Assembly (NCBI GenBank): GCA_003232445.1
Contig: QIJM01000076.1
Coordinates: 1 to 5,889 of the forward strand
Direction: 5' to 3'
Source of the DNA: Paraglaciecola arctica
GTDB taxonomy: Bacteria > Pseudomonadota > Gammaproteobacteria > Enterobacterales > Alteromonadaceae
Length of the DNA: 5,889 nt
How positions within the stretch are numbered: the stretch's first letter is position 1; each line of letters starts with the position of its first letter. A model generated the notes under the pieces. That model did no database searches and was not told the DNA's origin. It saw nothing but the letters and a program-made list of their open reading frames with translations. A program made the translations under genes and the position numbers. This document shows, piece by piece, positions 1 to 5,567 of the stretch.

Positions 1-573
1 GTCGACGCGTTCAATAATTTCAGCTAAGCGATTAACCACAGCAGCGCGACCGGTGAGCATCATCACATTGGACGGATCATGACTCACTACGTTACCACCG
101 CCTGCAGTATCATTAAGCTGACGAAGCAATGGAGCAAGTTCCCTTACAGGCACGTTATACACAGGGATGACGCGGGTGATCATCTCGTCACCATCAAATG
201 GATTATCTCCTACCACTGGGATATTCGAGGATTTGGCATCTTTTGAGCGTATAACCTTGACCACACCACTGGGCATTGTGATGGCTGAATAACCGTAAAC
301 TTGCAGTACGTTTAAGAAAAACTGGTAATACTGAACTTCGTTTAACAGGTCATAACTACGTACGGTGATTTTACCCCGTACATTAGGATCAACAATGATG
401 GTCTTTTTTAAATTTTTACCCACTATATTGATAAATTCACTGATTTCAGTGTTTTTAAAATTTGGAGAATATTCCGCTGCGGCTACTAGGCTCGAAACAG
501 CAAAAAACGCACTGCCAATAACGAGGAATAATCCTTTTAATACGTTGGAGCGATTGCGTGACATACACATCAT
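1..573 (-). CDS. gspD: General secretion pathway protein D (type II secretion secretin), N-terminal part
   Basis: GspD is the outer-membrane secretin of the type II secretion system; it forms the multimeric channel through which folded periplasmic proteins leave the cell. Only the first 191 codons are in the window; the gene continues past base 1, so the secretin barrel is not seen. Residues 1-33 form a signal peptide (basic start, hydrophobic stretch, AAA before E34). Residues 34 to about 112 match the N0 domain, including FKNTEISEFINIVGKNL and IIVDPNVRGKITV. From about residue 131 the first secretin N domain begins (RVIPVYNVPVRELAPLL). The start at 573 overlaps the gspC stop as ATGA and has GAGG ten bases upstream; ATGs at 570 and 564 are possible alternatives. 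The overlap implies translational coupling with gspC. Identification is firm; only the exact start is open. Confidence 0.96.
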   Translation of the reverse strand, partial: MMCMSRNRSNVLKGLFLVIGSAFFAVSSLVAAAEYSPNFKNTEISEFINIVGKNLKKTIIVDPNVRGKITVRSYDLLNEVQYYQFFLNVLQVYGYSAITMPSGVVKVIRSKDAKSSNIPVVGDNPFDGDEMITRVIPVYNVPVRELAPLLRQLNDTAGGGNVVSHDPSNVMMLTGRAAVVNRLAEIIERVD

Positions 574-1517
574 GTTTTTGTTTCCTCTTCCCCTTGGGGT
601 AGATCAAGGTAAATGGTAATAAGTTCATCTTTGCGCAGTACTGACATTTGCAAAGATGGCAGTTCTTTAAGCATGTTCATCGCTTCTAAAGCTTGCTGCA
701 TATCGGTTAAATCTAAGCCATTTATTTCAGTAATCACATCACCCGATTTGAGCCCGACAGCTTTAAACAAAGCAGACTTTTTACCTGGGCTAACTCGGTA
801 TCCTGATAATTCGCCATTAGGACGGTGAGGCGATACGGCAATGTAGTCAATAAAACTGGCTGGCTTGGCTTGTAATTCCCTACTGGCTTGAATTGTGTCG
901 TCAGATAATGTTCGGCGTTCAGGTTCACGGTTGCTAGGTTGTGAGCGGGTCACAGGTGCTTGATGCGGTTGGTTAGCCGATTGGTTGGATTGTTTATTAT
1001 AGTCCACGCCATCTAACATCAATGTTTCACTGGCTGAACCATTTTTAATGATTACCCTGTCGGCATAGACTTCTTTTAGTGATGCATTGGTGCCTTCAAT
1101 TTTTTCACCAATGCCATAGGTTTGTTGCTGCTTAAGATTTTCGATTATTGCCGCCCCTTGATCTTTTACAGAGCTGGCGACTACGCCAGTTAAAGTCAAA
1201 TCAAGTCGAGTAATTGGCGCATCTATTACTGCTTTTTCTTCAACTGACTCAACATTATAATCACCAAATAGATTAAGCTGTTTAATGTCAGCCAAATTTA
1301 ACCTGCTATTAGGGGTTTTTAGTGTAACAGGTTGACCACCCGACATGTTTTCTACCTTGCCATTGTCAGTAGGTTGTGGCCATAAACGCCACGTTAATTC
1401 TGCCGCATAAGAAAGCAGAAAAATCGTCAATAGCACCACGACCAAAAAATTTATTTTTTGTTGGTTTTTGACTAGTTGGAGCCATAATTGATTAGCGGTA
1501 TGATTAACGACTGTCAT
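570..1517 (-). CDS. gspC: General secretion pathway protein C (type II secretion inner-membrane component)
   Basis: GspC is a bitopic inner-membrane protein that links the type II secretion assembly platform to the secretin GspD in the periplasm. The 315-residue product has the family layout. There is a short cytoplasmic tail, one membrane helix at about 22-42, and the homology region that contacts GspD at about 73-173 (LNLADIKQLNLFG, LTGVVAS, IGEKIEG, DRVIIKNG). A Gln/Ser/Pro-rich linker at about 174-205 leads to a C-terminal PDZ domain at about 222-308 (GYRVSPG at 239-245, GLKSGDVITEINGLDL at 255-270). A weak GAGAG lies just upstream of the ATG. It is the first gene of the secretion operon, overlaps gspD by four bases, and is divergent from hslR. 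Some relatives carry a coiled coil instead of the PDZ domain; this one is the PDZ type. Confidence 0.97.
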   Translation of the reverse strand: MTVVNHTANQLWLQLVKNQQKINFLVVVLLTIFLLSYAAELTWRLWPQPTDNGKVENMSGGQPVTLKTPNSRLNLADIKQLNLFGDYNVESVEEKAVIDAPITRLDLTLTGVVASSVKDQGAAIIENLKQQQTYGIGEKIEGTNASLKEVYADRVIIKNGSASETLMLDGVDYNKQSNQSANQPHQAPVTRSQPSNREPERRTLSDDTIQASRELQAKPASFIDYIAVSPHRPNGELSGYRVSPGKKSALFKAVGLKSGDVITEINGLDLTDMQQALEAMNMLKELPSLQMSVLRKDELITIYLDLPQGEEETKT

Positions 1518-1553
1518 TGTCTCTCGGTGGGATATTTAAAGCTTAACTTGTCA

Positions 1554-1582
1554 ATGATAACGAGTAGGGGCAAGGGCGACAA
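1554..1582 (-). promoter_or_regulatory. Candidate sigma-70 promoter for the gspCD operon
   Basis: On the minus strand, TTGTCG (1582-1577) and TATCAT (1559-1554) are separated by exactly 17 bases. They match the -35 and -10 consensus at four and five of six positions. Transcription would start near 1547, giving a leader of about 30 bases before the gspC ATG. The placement is good, but the intergenic region is AT-rich, so chance matches are possible. Confidence 0.4.
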
Positions 1583-1633
1583 CCTTAAATCTTCATTCGT
1601 TACAAATAAATACAAATTTAAAGAGTCTAGCCT

Positions 1634-2032
1634 ATGCAAAAAAACCTAGAAGTACACCTTAACGTAAGACTTGACAAATGGCTTTGGGCTGCTCGTTTTT
1701 ATAAAACGCGTTCCATTGCCAGAGATGCTGTGCAATCTGGCAAGGTGCAATACAACGGGCAACGCAGTAAACCCGGCAAGATAGTAGAGTTGGGCGCCAG
1801 TATAAAAGTTCCCCAAGGTTACGATTTAAAAGACGTGCTTGTTGTGCAGGTAAAAGAACAGCGCCTAGGGGCACCACTTGCGCAATTAATGTATGAGGAA
1901 ACCCAAGCCAGTCAAAAGCTGCGTGCCAGCAACGCAGAAGCACGTAAACTAAGCGCCTTTCATAGCCCTAAACCAGACCATCGCCCCGACAAAAAGCAGC
2001 GCCGTCAAATTATTCAATTTAAGCAACAGTAA
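1634..2032 (+). CDS. hslR: Ribosome-associated heat shock protein Hsp15
   Basis: Hsp15 is a small S4-domain RNA-binding protein. In E. coli it binds free 50S subunits that still carry a nascent chain and helps recycle them after stress. The 132-residue product is close to the E. coli length (133). The S4 domain covers about residues 11-58 and contains VRLDKWLWAARFYKTR and YNGQRSKPGKIVEL, both nearly identical to E. coli as I remember it. The C-terminal basic tail (DHRPDKKQRRQI) is also family-typical. The ATG at 1634 has AAGAG eight bases upstream. It precedes hslO by 17 bases, the usual hslR-hslO pair, and is divergent from gspC. I found no convincing sigma-32 promoter upstream, although the E. 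coli gene is heat-induced. Confidence 0.96.
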   Translation: MQKNLEVHLNVRLDKWLWAARFYKTRSIARDAVQSGKVQYNGQRSKPGKIVELGASIKVPQGYDLKDVLVVQVKEQRLGAPLAQLMYEETQASQKLRASNAEARKLSAFHSPKPDHRPDKKQRRQIIQFKQQ

Positions 2033-2049
2033 TTCGCAAGGTAAACAAC

Positions 2050-2940
2050 ATGGCATTTGACCAACTTCATCGATATTTATTTAATCAAGGTAATGTAAGA
2101 GGCGAAATGGTGCGTTTGGAAAAAAGTTTTCAGGCCATTTTAGATTCTTATCCCTATCCGCCTGTTATCCAACAGCTTTTAGGTGAGCTGATGGCAGCTG
2201 CTAGTTTGTTGACCGCGACGTTAAAATTTAAAGGTGATATTGCCATCCAAATTCAAGGAGAAGGCACCCTTAGTTATGCCGTTATCAACGGTACGCATAA
2301 TCAGCAATTAAGAGGGGTTGCCAGGTGGGACGAAACACTAGCAATATTGCCTACAGACTTCAGTGAATTAGTCCAAAAAGGGGTGCTAGTCATCACTATT
2401 ACCCCAGAACAAGGCGAACGTTATCAAGGCATGGTCGCCTTAGATAAAGCTACTTTGGCAGAATGTATTGAAGGATACTTTGAGCAATCTGAACAACTAG
2501 CCACTAAAGTAATATTGCGTACTCAGCTCATAGACAATCAAGCCAAAGCCTGTGGCATGTTTTTACAAATTTTACCTGCCAGCAGTCAAGCAACAGATAA
2601 AGCTGACACCGCCTTTGAACACCTCAGTGCCTTGACGGATACCATCAAAAACGAAGAGTTATTCGAACTAAACGCTGAAGATATTTTGCATCGTTTGTAT
2701 CATCAAGAAGACGTTGAGTTATACCCTGCCACCAAAGTGGTATTTAAATGTAGTTGCAGTAAGGAGCGCAGTGCAACTGCGCTTTCTGGATTAAGTAAAG
2801 AGGAGTTATTGGACATTGTTGCTAAAGACGGTGATATTAAAATGAATTGCCAATATTGCCACACTGAATATAGCTTTGATGCAATTGATATTGAAAGTAT
2901 CCATATGGGCACATTTAATCTTCCTATTGAGCCGAGGTAG
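2050..2940 (+). CDS. hslO: Redox-regulated molecular chaperone Hsp33
   Basis: Hsp33 is a cytoplasmic holdase chaperone switched on by oxidation. In the reduced state four cysteines bind zinc; oxidants such as HOCl, or peroxide with heat, form disulfides and unfold the switch, exposing the client-binding surface. The 296-residue product has the N-terminal substrate-binding domain (starting DQLHRYLFNQGNVRGEMVRL) and the complete C-terminal zinc switch. This consists of C234-S-C236, a 30-residue linker, then C267-Q-Y-C270, the expected CxC/CxxC spacing. Two further cysteines, in LAECIEG and KACGMF, lie outside the switch. The ATG at 2050 follows AAGG by eight bases. It is the second gene of the hslR-hslO unit. 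In several relatives the next gene is pckA; here small unknown ORFs and a psp locus follow instead. Confidence 0.97.
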   Translation: MAFDQLHRYLFNQGNVRGEMVRLEKSFQAILDSYPYPPVIQQLLGELMAAASLLTATLKFKGDIAIQIQGEGTLSYAVINGTHNQQLRGVARWDETLAILPTDFSELVQKGVLVITITPEQGERYQGMVALDKATLAECIEGYFEQSEQLATKVILRTQLIDNQAKACGMFLQILPASSQATDKADTAFEHLSALTDTIKNEELFELNAEDILHRLYHQEDVELYPATKVVFKCSCSKERSATALSGLSKEELLDIVAKDGDIKMNCQYCHTEYSFDAIDIESIHMGTFNLPIEPR

Positions 2941-2957
2941 TTGCAAATTAGCATTTG

Positions 2958-3176
2958 ATGTTAAAGTTGAGTTTTGGATTTTTTCCTGATTTTACTTATG
3001 AAAATGTCCTGCAGAATAAAACTGCCTCAAGAGCCTTATGGCTTTGCTTGGCAGTTTTGTTAAGTACGACGTTAGGCGTACAATTTAACCGAATTTATGG
3101 TGCCTTAGGCGACAAAATGAGTGAGCAAGCCGAGACTGATCTATTAACCATTCTTCAATGTATGCGCGACAATTGA
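2958..3176 (+). CDS. Small hypothetical single-helix membrane protein
   Basis: I do not recognise this 72-residue ORF. It has a polar, aromatic N-terminus (FGFFPDFTYENVL), one predicted membrane helix at about 25-43 (ALWLCLAVLLSTTLGVQF), and a C-terminal tail of about 30 residues with an acidic helix (MSEQAETDLLTIL). It begins 17 bases after hslO on the same strand and could be co-transcribed with it. Its stop overlaps an ATG as TGATG (3174-3178), an arrangement typical of translationally coupled genes and the main reason to think it is real. Against it: there is no ribosome-binding site close to the ATG (GAGG lies 20 bases away), and the start could instead be the adjacent TTG at 2955. Its function is unknown. 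Confidence 0.45.
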   Translation: MLKLSFGFFPDFTYENVLQNKTASRALWLCLAVLLSTTLGVQFNRIYGALGDKMSEQAETDLLTILQCMRDN

Positions 3177-3360
3177 TGTCACTAAAACACGCAATTATTG
3201 CAAAGAAAATCAGCTTTCTTTCTTTATCTGTTCTTTGTTTCTTCTTGGATACACGGCTAATCAAATAGAACCATTTAGGTTTCGCATAAACAATAATGAA
3301 GTCGTTCCGCAGTTAAATAATCAATTGTTTATCATCCGTGTTGTTCCTCAAACAGTGTGA
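3176..3360 (+). pseudogene. Possible small membrane or exported protein gene, frameshifted
   Basis: The ATG at 3176 overlaps the previous stop and opens a frame reading MSLKHAIIAKKISFLSLSV before closing at 3268. A second frame, offset by -1, has no stop from 3148 to its TGA at 3358-3360 but has no ATG. It continues naturally as LLGYTANQIEPFRFRINNN. Joining the two in the T/C-rich stretch around 3212-3248 gives one plausible protein of about 61 residues, with a basic start, a hydrophobic segment and a short extracytoplasmic tail. This could be a gene broken by a one-base indel, a sequencing error, or, less likely, a frameshifted gene. No family is recognised. The downstream frame alone could start only at ATT (3172) or TTG (3235). 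Confidence 0.3.
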
Positions 3361-3427
3361 ACAAGGCCGCAAGTCCTTCAAAAAATAATTGTGATTTTCA
3401 CTAAAGTGTTGCCTATTTGACCAAGTT

Positions 3428-3444
3428 TTCAGGTTTAACCTGAA
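3428..3444. promoter_or_regulatory. Perfect palindrome, candidate activator (PspF-type) upstream site
   Basis: TTCAGGTTTAACCTGAA is a perfect inverted repeat with 8-base arms around one central base. Its centre lies about 108 bases upstream of the start expected from the sigma-54 promoter, inside the -80 to -126 zone where PspF binds at E. coli pspA. Symmetry and position are seen directly; the identity of the bound protein is inference. Confidence 0.5.
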
Positions 3445-3489
3445 TTTCTAACAAAGCCTATTTTGCTATTTTCTTAAAAAAATCATAAA

Positions 3490-3502
3490 AAACAATTAAT
3501 TA
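3490..3502 (+). promoter_or_regulatory. Possible IHF binding site
   Basis: AAACAATTAATTA matches the IHF consensus WATCAANNNNTTR with one mismatch. It lies between the upstream palindrome and the sigma-54 promoter, where IHF bends DNA at E. coli pspA so that PspF can reach the polymerase. One-mismatch hits are common in AT-rich DNA, so the position is the main support. Confidence 0.3.
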
Positions 3503-3518
3503 GATGCTTAGATTAAAT

Positions 3519-3533
3519 TGGCACACGACTTGT
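3519..3533 (+). promoter_or_regulatory. Sigma-54 (RpoN) promoter of the psp operon
   Basis: TGGCACACGACTTGT matches the sigma-54 consensus TGGCAC-N5-TTGC. The -24 element is perfect, the spacer is exactly five bases, and only the last base differs (T for C). Transcription should start near 3544, leaving a leader of about 55 bases before pspA. Sigma-54 control with PspF is the known mode for pspA in proteobacteria. Confidence 0.88.
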
Positions 3534-3547
3534 AATAGCCATGGTAG

Positions 3548-3565
3548 TGCTGGAATAGCCCAGCA
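3548..3565 (+). promoter_or_regulatory. Stem-loop at the 5' end of the psp leader
   Basis: TGCTGG and CCAGCA form a perfect 6-bp stem around a 6-base loop (AATAGC). It begins only a few bases after the expected transcription start. Such 5' hairpins can protect an mRNA from decay; a role here is inference. Confidence 0.35.
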
Positions 3566-3598
3566 GGAAAATTCATTAATCTTATTGGAGAAATCAAA

Positions 3599-4258
3599 AT
3601 GGGTATGTTTACGAGAATGTCAGACATAGTACAAGCCAATATCAACGCCATCTTAGATAAAGCTGAAGATCCAGCAAAAGTGATTAAGTTACTCATCCAA
3701 GAAATGGAAGAAACCTTAGTTGAGTTACGCTCAGTTGCGGCTACTAACCTAGCAGAGAAGAAACAGGTTCAGCGCCAAGTAGATAAACTGCAACAACAGA
3801 TAAATGCTTGGCAGGCAAAGGCGACCTTAGCGGTAGAAAAAGATCGTGAAGACTTGGCCAGAGCTGCATTAGTAGAAAAGCACAACAGTCAGCAAAAATT
3901 GTCAGCTTTAGCTGATGAGCAAAATGTAGTTGAAGGATCGCTATCAAAATTACAAGCCGATATGGGTAAGTTGCAAGACAAACTAGTAGAAGCGCGAGCT
4001 AAACAAAAATCTCTGATTGTTAGAGAACGTTCGGTAGCTGTGCGTATGACCGTTAAAAATAAAGCTCATTCAGTCAAAATAGATGATGCGATCATTCGGT
4101 TTGAGCAATATGAACGCCGAATTGATGATTTAGAGTCTCAAGTTGACGCTTACGACTTAGTAAATGGTTCACAAGGCTTAAATGCTCAGTTCAATGAGCT
4201 TGAAGCTGAGAGCCAAATTGAGCAGGAGCTAGAAGCTTTACGCAAGAAGGTTGCTTAG
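3599..4258 (+). CDS. pspA: Phage shock protein A
   Basis: PspA is a peripheral inner-membrane protein of the ESCRT-III-like PspA/Vipp1 family. It binds stressed membranes, assembles into scaffolds that help keep the proton barrier, and in enterobacteria also inhibits the activator PspF. The 219-residue product is nearly the E. coli length (222). It starts with the amphipathic membrane-binding helix (about 2-19), followed by the conserved AEDP with P25. The rest is almost entirely charged coiled coil, including DREDLARAALVEK (about 82-94) and FEQYERRIDDLE (about 168-179). TTGGAG eight bases before the ATG is a strong ribosome-binding site. It is the first gene of a sigma-54-driven operon with a PspC-domain gene and another membrane protein. 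pspB is missing and pspF is not adjacent. Confidence 0.97.
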   Translation: MGMFTRMSDIVQANINAILDKAEDPAKVIKLLIQEMEETLVELRSVAATNLAEKKQVQRQVDKLQQQINAWQAKATLAVEKDREDLARAALVEKHNSQQKLSALADEQNVVEGSLSKLQADMGKLQDKLVEARAKQKSLIVRERSVAVRMTVKNKAHSVKIDDAIIRFEQYERRIDDLESQVDAYDLVNGSQGLNAQFNELEAESQIEQELEALRKKVA

Positions 4259-4275
4259 TTTTGATTTGTCAATTC

Positions 4276-4304
4276 GCTAGTGGTAATCAAGCATTGCCAC
4301 TAGC
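4276..4304 (+). promoter_or_regulatory. Intercistronic stem-loop between pspA and pspC
   Basis: Bases 4276-4287 pair with 4293-4304 to give a 12-bp stem (one G-U pair) with a 5-base loop, CAAGC, starting 17 bases after the pspA stop. No run of T follows, so it is not a normal intrinsic terminator. It could be a 3' stabiliser or processing site that raises PspA over the downstream membrane proteins. The structure is clear; the role is inferred. Confidence 0.55.
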
Positions 4305-4337
4305 CGCAGAAACTTGAAGTCATAGGAGAAAAGCGAA

Positions 4338-4520
4338 GTTAACAGATTATATAAAGATTCAACCCATCGTAAAATTTCGGGTGTATGTGCAGGTTTAGCT
4401 AAACATTGGAGTGTCCCTAGATTATTAGTTCGCGTAGCGGCAGTAGTCTGTTTGATAGCACTGCCTACCGTTACTGCGATTGCCTATATCACTGCCACAC
4501 TCCTGATCCCCAACAGATAA
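4338..4520 (+). CDS. pspC: Short PspC-domain membrane protein without a canonical start codon
   Basis: The frame encodes a clear PspC domain: NRLYKDSTHRKISGVCAGLA, then LVRVAAVVCLIAL and a membrane helix (about residues 30-54) ending LLIPNR. PspC is an inner-membrane sensor and partner of PspA in envelope stress. At about 60 residues this is only the core domain, shorter than the roughly 119-residue E. coli protein. The frame is open only from 4326 (an in-frame TAG is at 4323-4325) and contains no ATG, GTG or TTG before the domain. AGGAG at 4324-4328 puts the expected start, nine bases on, at GTT (4338), exactly where MNRLYKD would begin. The listed start is therefore inferred: GTT may replace an ancestral GTG or ATG by mutation or sequencing error. 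The next gene begins 10 bases after its stop. Confidence 0.8.
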   Translation, partial: VNRLYKDSTHRKISGVCAGLAKHWSVPRLLVRVAAVVCLIALPTVTAIAYITATLLIPNR

Positions 4521-4530
4521 GGAGTGGATG

Positions 4531-4863
4531 ATGTTCAGAAACCTCATTCTGACTGTATTGATAGCGATTGTGTTGACCTACAGCCTAGGCCACTTAGCAA
4601 CCCAGTGGCTGGATTTACATCTTTCCTTTGCTGGGGATGATTTTGAGCCTATCACTTCAATTCTTGCACTGACAGGCATAGTGGCAATATTGGTTGTAGT
4701 TGGTTTTATCATCGCATTTAGCATTTTTGCCGCTATTGCTTTCGCTTTAATTGCCGCAGGGATTGGTTTGTTTGTTGTGGGGTTAAGCATATTTTGGCCG
4801 ATTATCTTATTTACCTTAGTGATTTTTCTTTTAGTGAGAGACAAACAAACACCCGCCCACTGA
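4531..4863 (+). CDS. Hypothetical membrane protein of the psp operon
   Basis: I do not recognise the family. The 110-residue product is almost wholly hydrophobic, with about four predicted membrane helices (roughly 4-21, 42-65, 66-87 and 88-102). A short polar loop (LSFAGDDFEP) follows the first helix, and a charged tail ends the protein (VRDKQTPAH). It starts 10 bases after the PspC-domain gene on the same strand and is probably co-transcribed, which suggests an envelope-stress role. AAGGAG at 4519-4524 lies six bases before the ATG at 4531; the adjacent ATG at 4528 would leave only three, so 4531 is preferred. It does not resemble PspB, PspD or PspG as I remember them. Its stop lies four bases before a large inverted repeat. 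Confidence 0.8.
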   Translation: MFRNLILTVLIAIVLTYSLGHLATQWLDLHLSFAGDDFEPITSILALTGIVAILVVVGFIIAFSIFAAIAFALIAAGIGLFVVGLSIFWPIILFTLVIFLLVRDKQTPAH

Positions 4864-4867
4864 TCTT

Positions 4868-5024
4868 ATACCAATCCATCCTAACAATTAGCCACTCAGC
4901 GACTTTCACTCTTCGTTCTAGCCCTTTGAAAGGGAGCGGCCATTCCTTCAGGACTACGCCTCGATTGAAAGTCGCTGGTGCACTCTGGCACTCTGAGTGG
5001 CTAATTGTTAGGATGGATTGGTAT
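4868..5024. repeat. 157-bp palindromic element with perfect 32-bp terminal inverted repeats (MITE-like)
   Basis: Bases 4868-4899 are the exact reverse complement of 4993-5024; the outer ends read ATACCAATCC and GGATTGGTAT. Inside, 4897-4908 pairs perfectly with 4966-4977 (CAGCGACTTTCA/TGAAAGTCGCTG), and a small palindrome, CCCTTTGAAAGGG, sits at 4922-4934. The right half carries 15 extra bases (4978-4992), so the long stem is asymmetric. There is no transposase or credible ORF, and no clear target-site duplication (flanks CTT and TGT). Size and ends fit a non-autonomous miniature transposable element or a large dispersed palindrome of the ATACCAAT type that I recall from marine Alteromonadales. 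As RNA it would form a very stable hairpin and may end the psp transcript. Confidence 0.8.
4980..4995. repeat. Tandem 8-bp duplication inside the palindromic element
   Basis: GCACTCTG occurs twice in direct succession. It spans the inner edge of the right terminal repeat and overlaps most of the 15 bases that break the symmetry of the element. A slippage duplication after insertion would explain part of the asymmetry. Confidence 0.6.
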
Positions 5025-5121
5025 TGTCAACGGCCTCGGTCAAACTTTTGTGTTTTATGGTTGGTATGTTAATTAGAATTGCTGAATAATCGATAGTATA
5101 TTTTTTATCTGTAGGTGGTTT

Positions 5122-5559
5122 ATGCTTCGATTGATTGTATTGCTGTGTAGTTTAGTAACGGGTGTGCTTTACGCTGAAATAATAGTAACAGACGCAACTG
5201 TCAGGTTACTACCGCCGGGCGTGCCGAACACAGCTGCTTATTTTTCTATTCAAAACAATTCGGATACAAACCAAATTTTGATCGGCGCTTCGGCCGACTT
5301 CGCCACTAAAGCAGAAATACATAACCATATATTGGTAGATGATATGATGCGCATGCAACAACAGTCAGAAGTGGTTATTCAGCCCAGTGAAAGTGTACAT
5401 TTTTCTCCTGGTGGCCTACATATTATGCTGTTCGGGCTGAAACAGCCCTTGAACGAAGGGCAGTCCGTAACAATCATTTTGCAGACCAAGGAGGGTGAGT
5501 CTATTAACATCACCGCTAACGTTGCTAGACCTAAGGCATCTGCACATTCACATCATTAG
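5122..5559 (+). CDS. Periplasmic copper chaperone, PCu(A)C family
   Basis: PCu(A)C proteins bind Cu(I) in the periplasm and deliver it, often with Sco proteins, to the copper site of cytochrome oxidase. The 145-residue precursor has a signal peptide (about 1-18, ending VLYA before E19); its Cys9 is not in a proper lipobox. The metal motif is complete: H67-x10-M78-x21-H100-x-M102, with HFSPGGLHIMLFGL around the last two ligands. The sequence TNAAYF-like NTAAYFSIQN is also typical of the family. The tail SAHSHH is histidine-rich and may add metal-binding capacity. AGG at 5113-5115 precedes the ATG by six bases. A DUF2333 gene follows after eight bases, suggesting an operon; no Sco gene is visible in the window. 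I assign the family with confidence but no gene symbol. Confidence 0.92.
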   Translation: MLRLIVLLCSLVTGVLYAEIIVTDATVRLLPPGVPNTAAYFSIQNNSDTNQILIGASADFATKAEIHNHILVDDMMRMQQQSEVVIQPSESVHFSPGGLHIMLFGLKQPLNEGQSVTIILQTKEGESINITANVARPKASAHSHH

Positions 5560-5567
5560 GAAAAAAT

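Larger units (their letters stand above)
3361..3598 (+). other. Regulatory intergenic region upstream of pspA
   Basis: This stretch has no credible gene. It is strongly AT-rich and holds the elements listed separately: a palindrome, a possible IHF site, a sigma-54 promoter and a leader hairpin. The pspA ribosome-binding site, TTGGAG (3585-3590), ends eight bases before the ATG. No factor-independent terminator for the upstream genes is visible. Confidence 0.6.

Noticed and set aside
1..6. GTCGAC restriction site at the first base as a sign of a cloning junction
   Set aside because: The gspD reading frame runs through it normally (encoding V-D after E-R), and a six-base site at an arbitrary edge can be chance.
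365..928. Open frames on both strands within gspD and gspC
   Set aside because: They lie in alternative frames of two well-supported type II secretion genes and show no domain or translation signal of their own.
1518..1633. Heat-shock (sigma-32) promoter for hslR
   Set aside because: No pair resembling CTTGAA and CCCCAT at proper spacing is visible; CTTAAA near 1584 lacks a matching -10 box.
3202..3221. AAAGAAA/TTTCTTT inverted repeat as a terminator
   Set aside because: The 7-bp stem is nearly all A-T and is not followed by a clean T-run. It also falls in the candidate small coding region.
3508..3696. A 62-codon minus-strand frame across the pspA promoter and start
   Set aside because: It overlaps the sigma-54 promoter and the pspA coding region and has no independent support.
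4578..4844. An 88-codon minus-strand frame opposite the psp-operon membrane protein
   Set aside because: Its Lys/Ala/Ile-rich composition is what results from reading the complement of a hydrophobic gene; the plus-strand gene has a good ribosome-binding site and operon position.
4794..5072. A 92-codon plus-strand open frame crossing the palindromic element
   Set aside because: It starts inside the hydrophobic psp-operon gene in another frame, runs through both inverted repeat arms, and has no ribosome-binding site or recognisable protein features.
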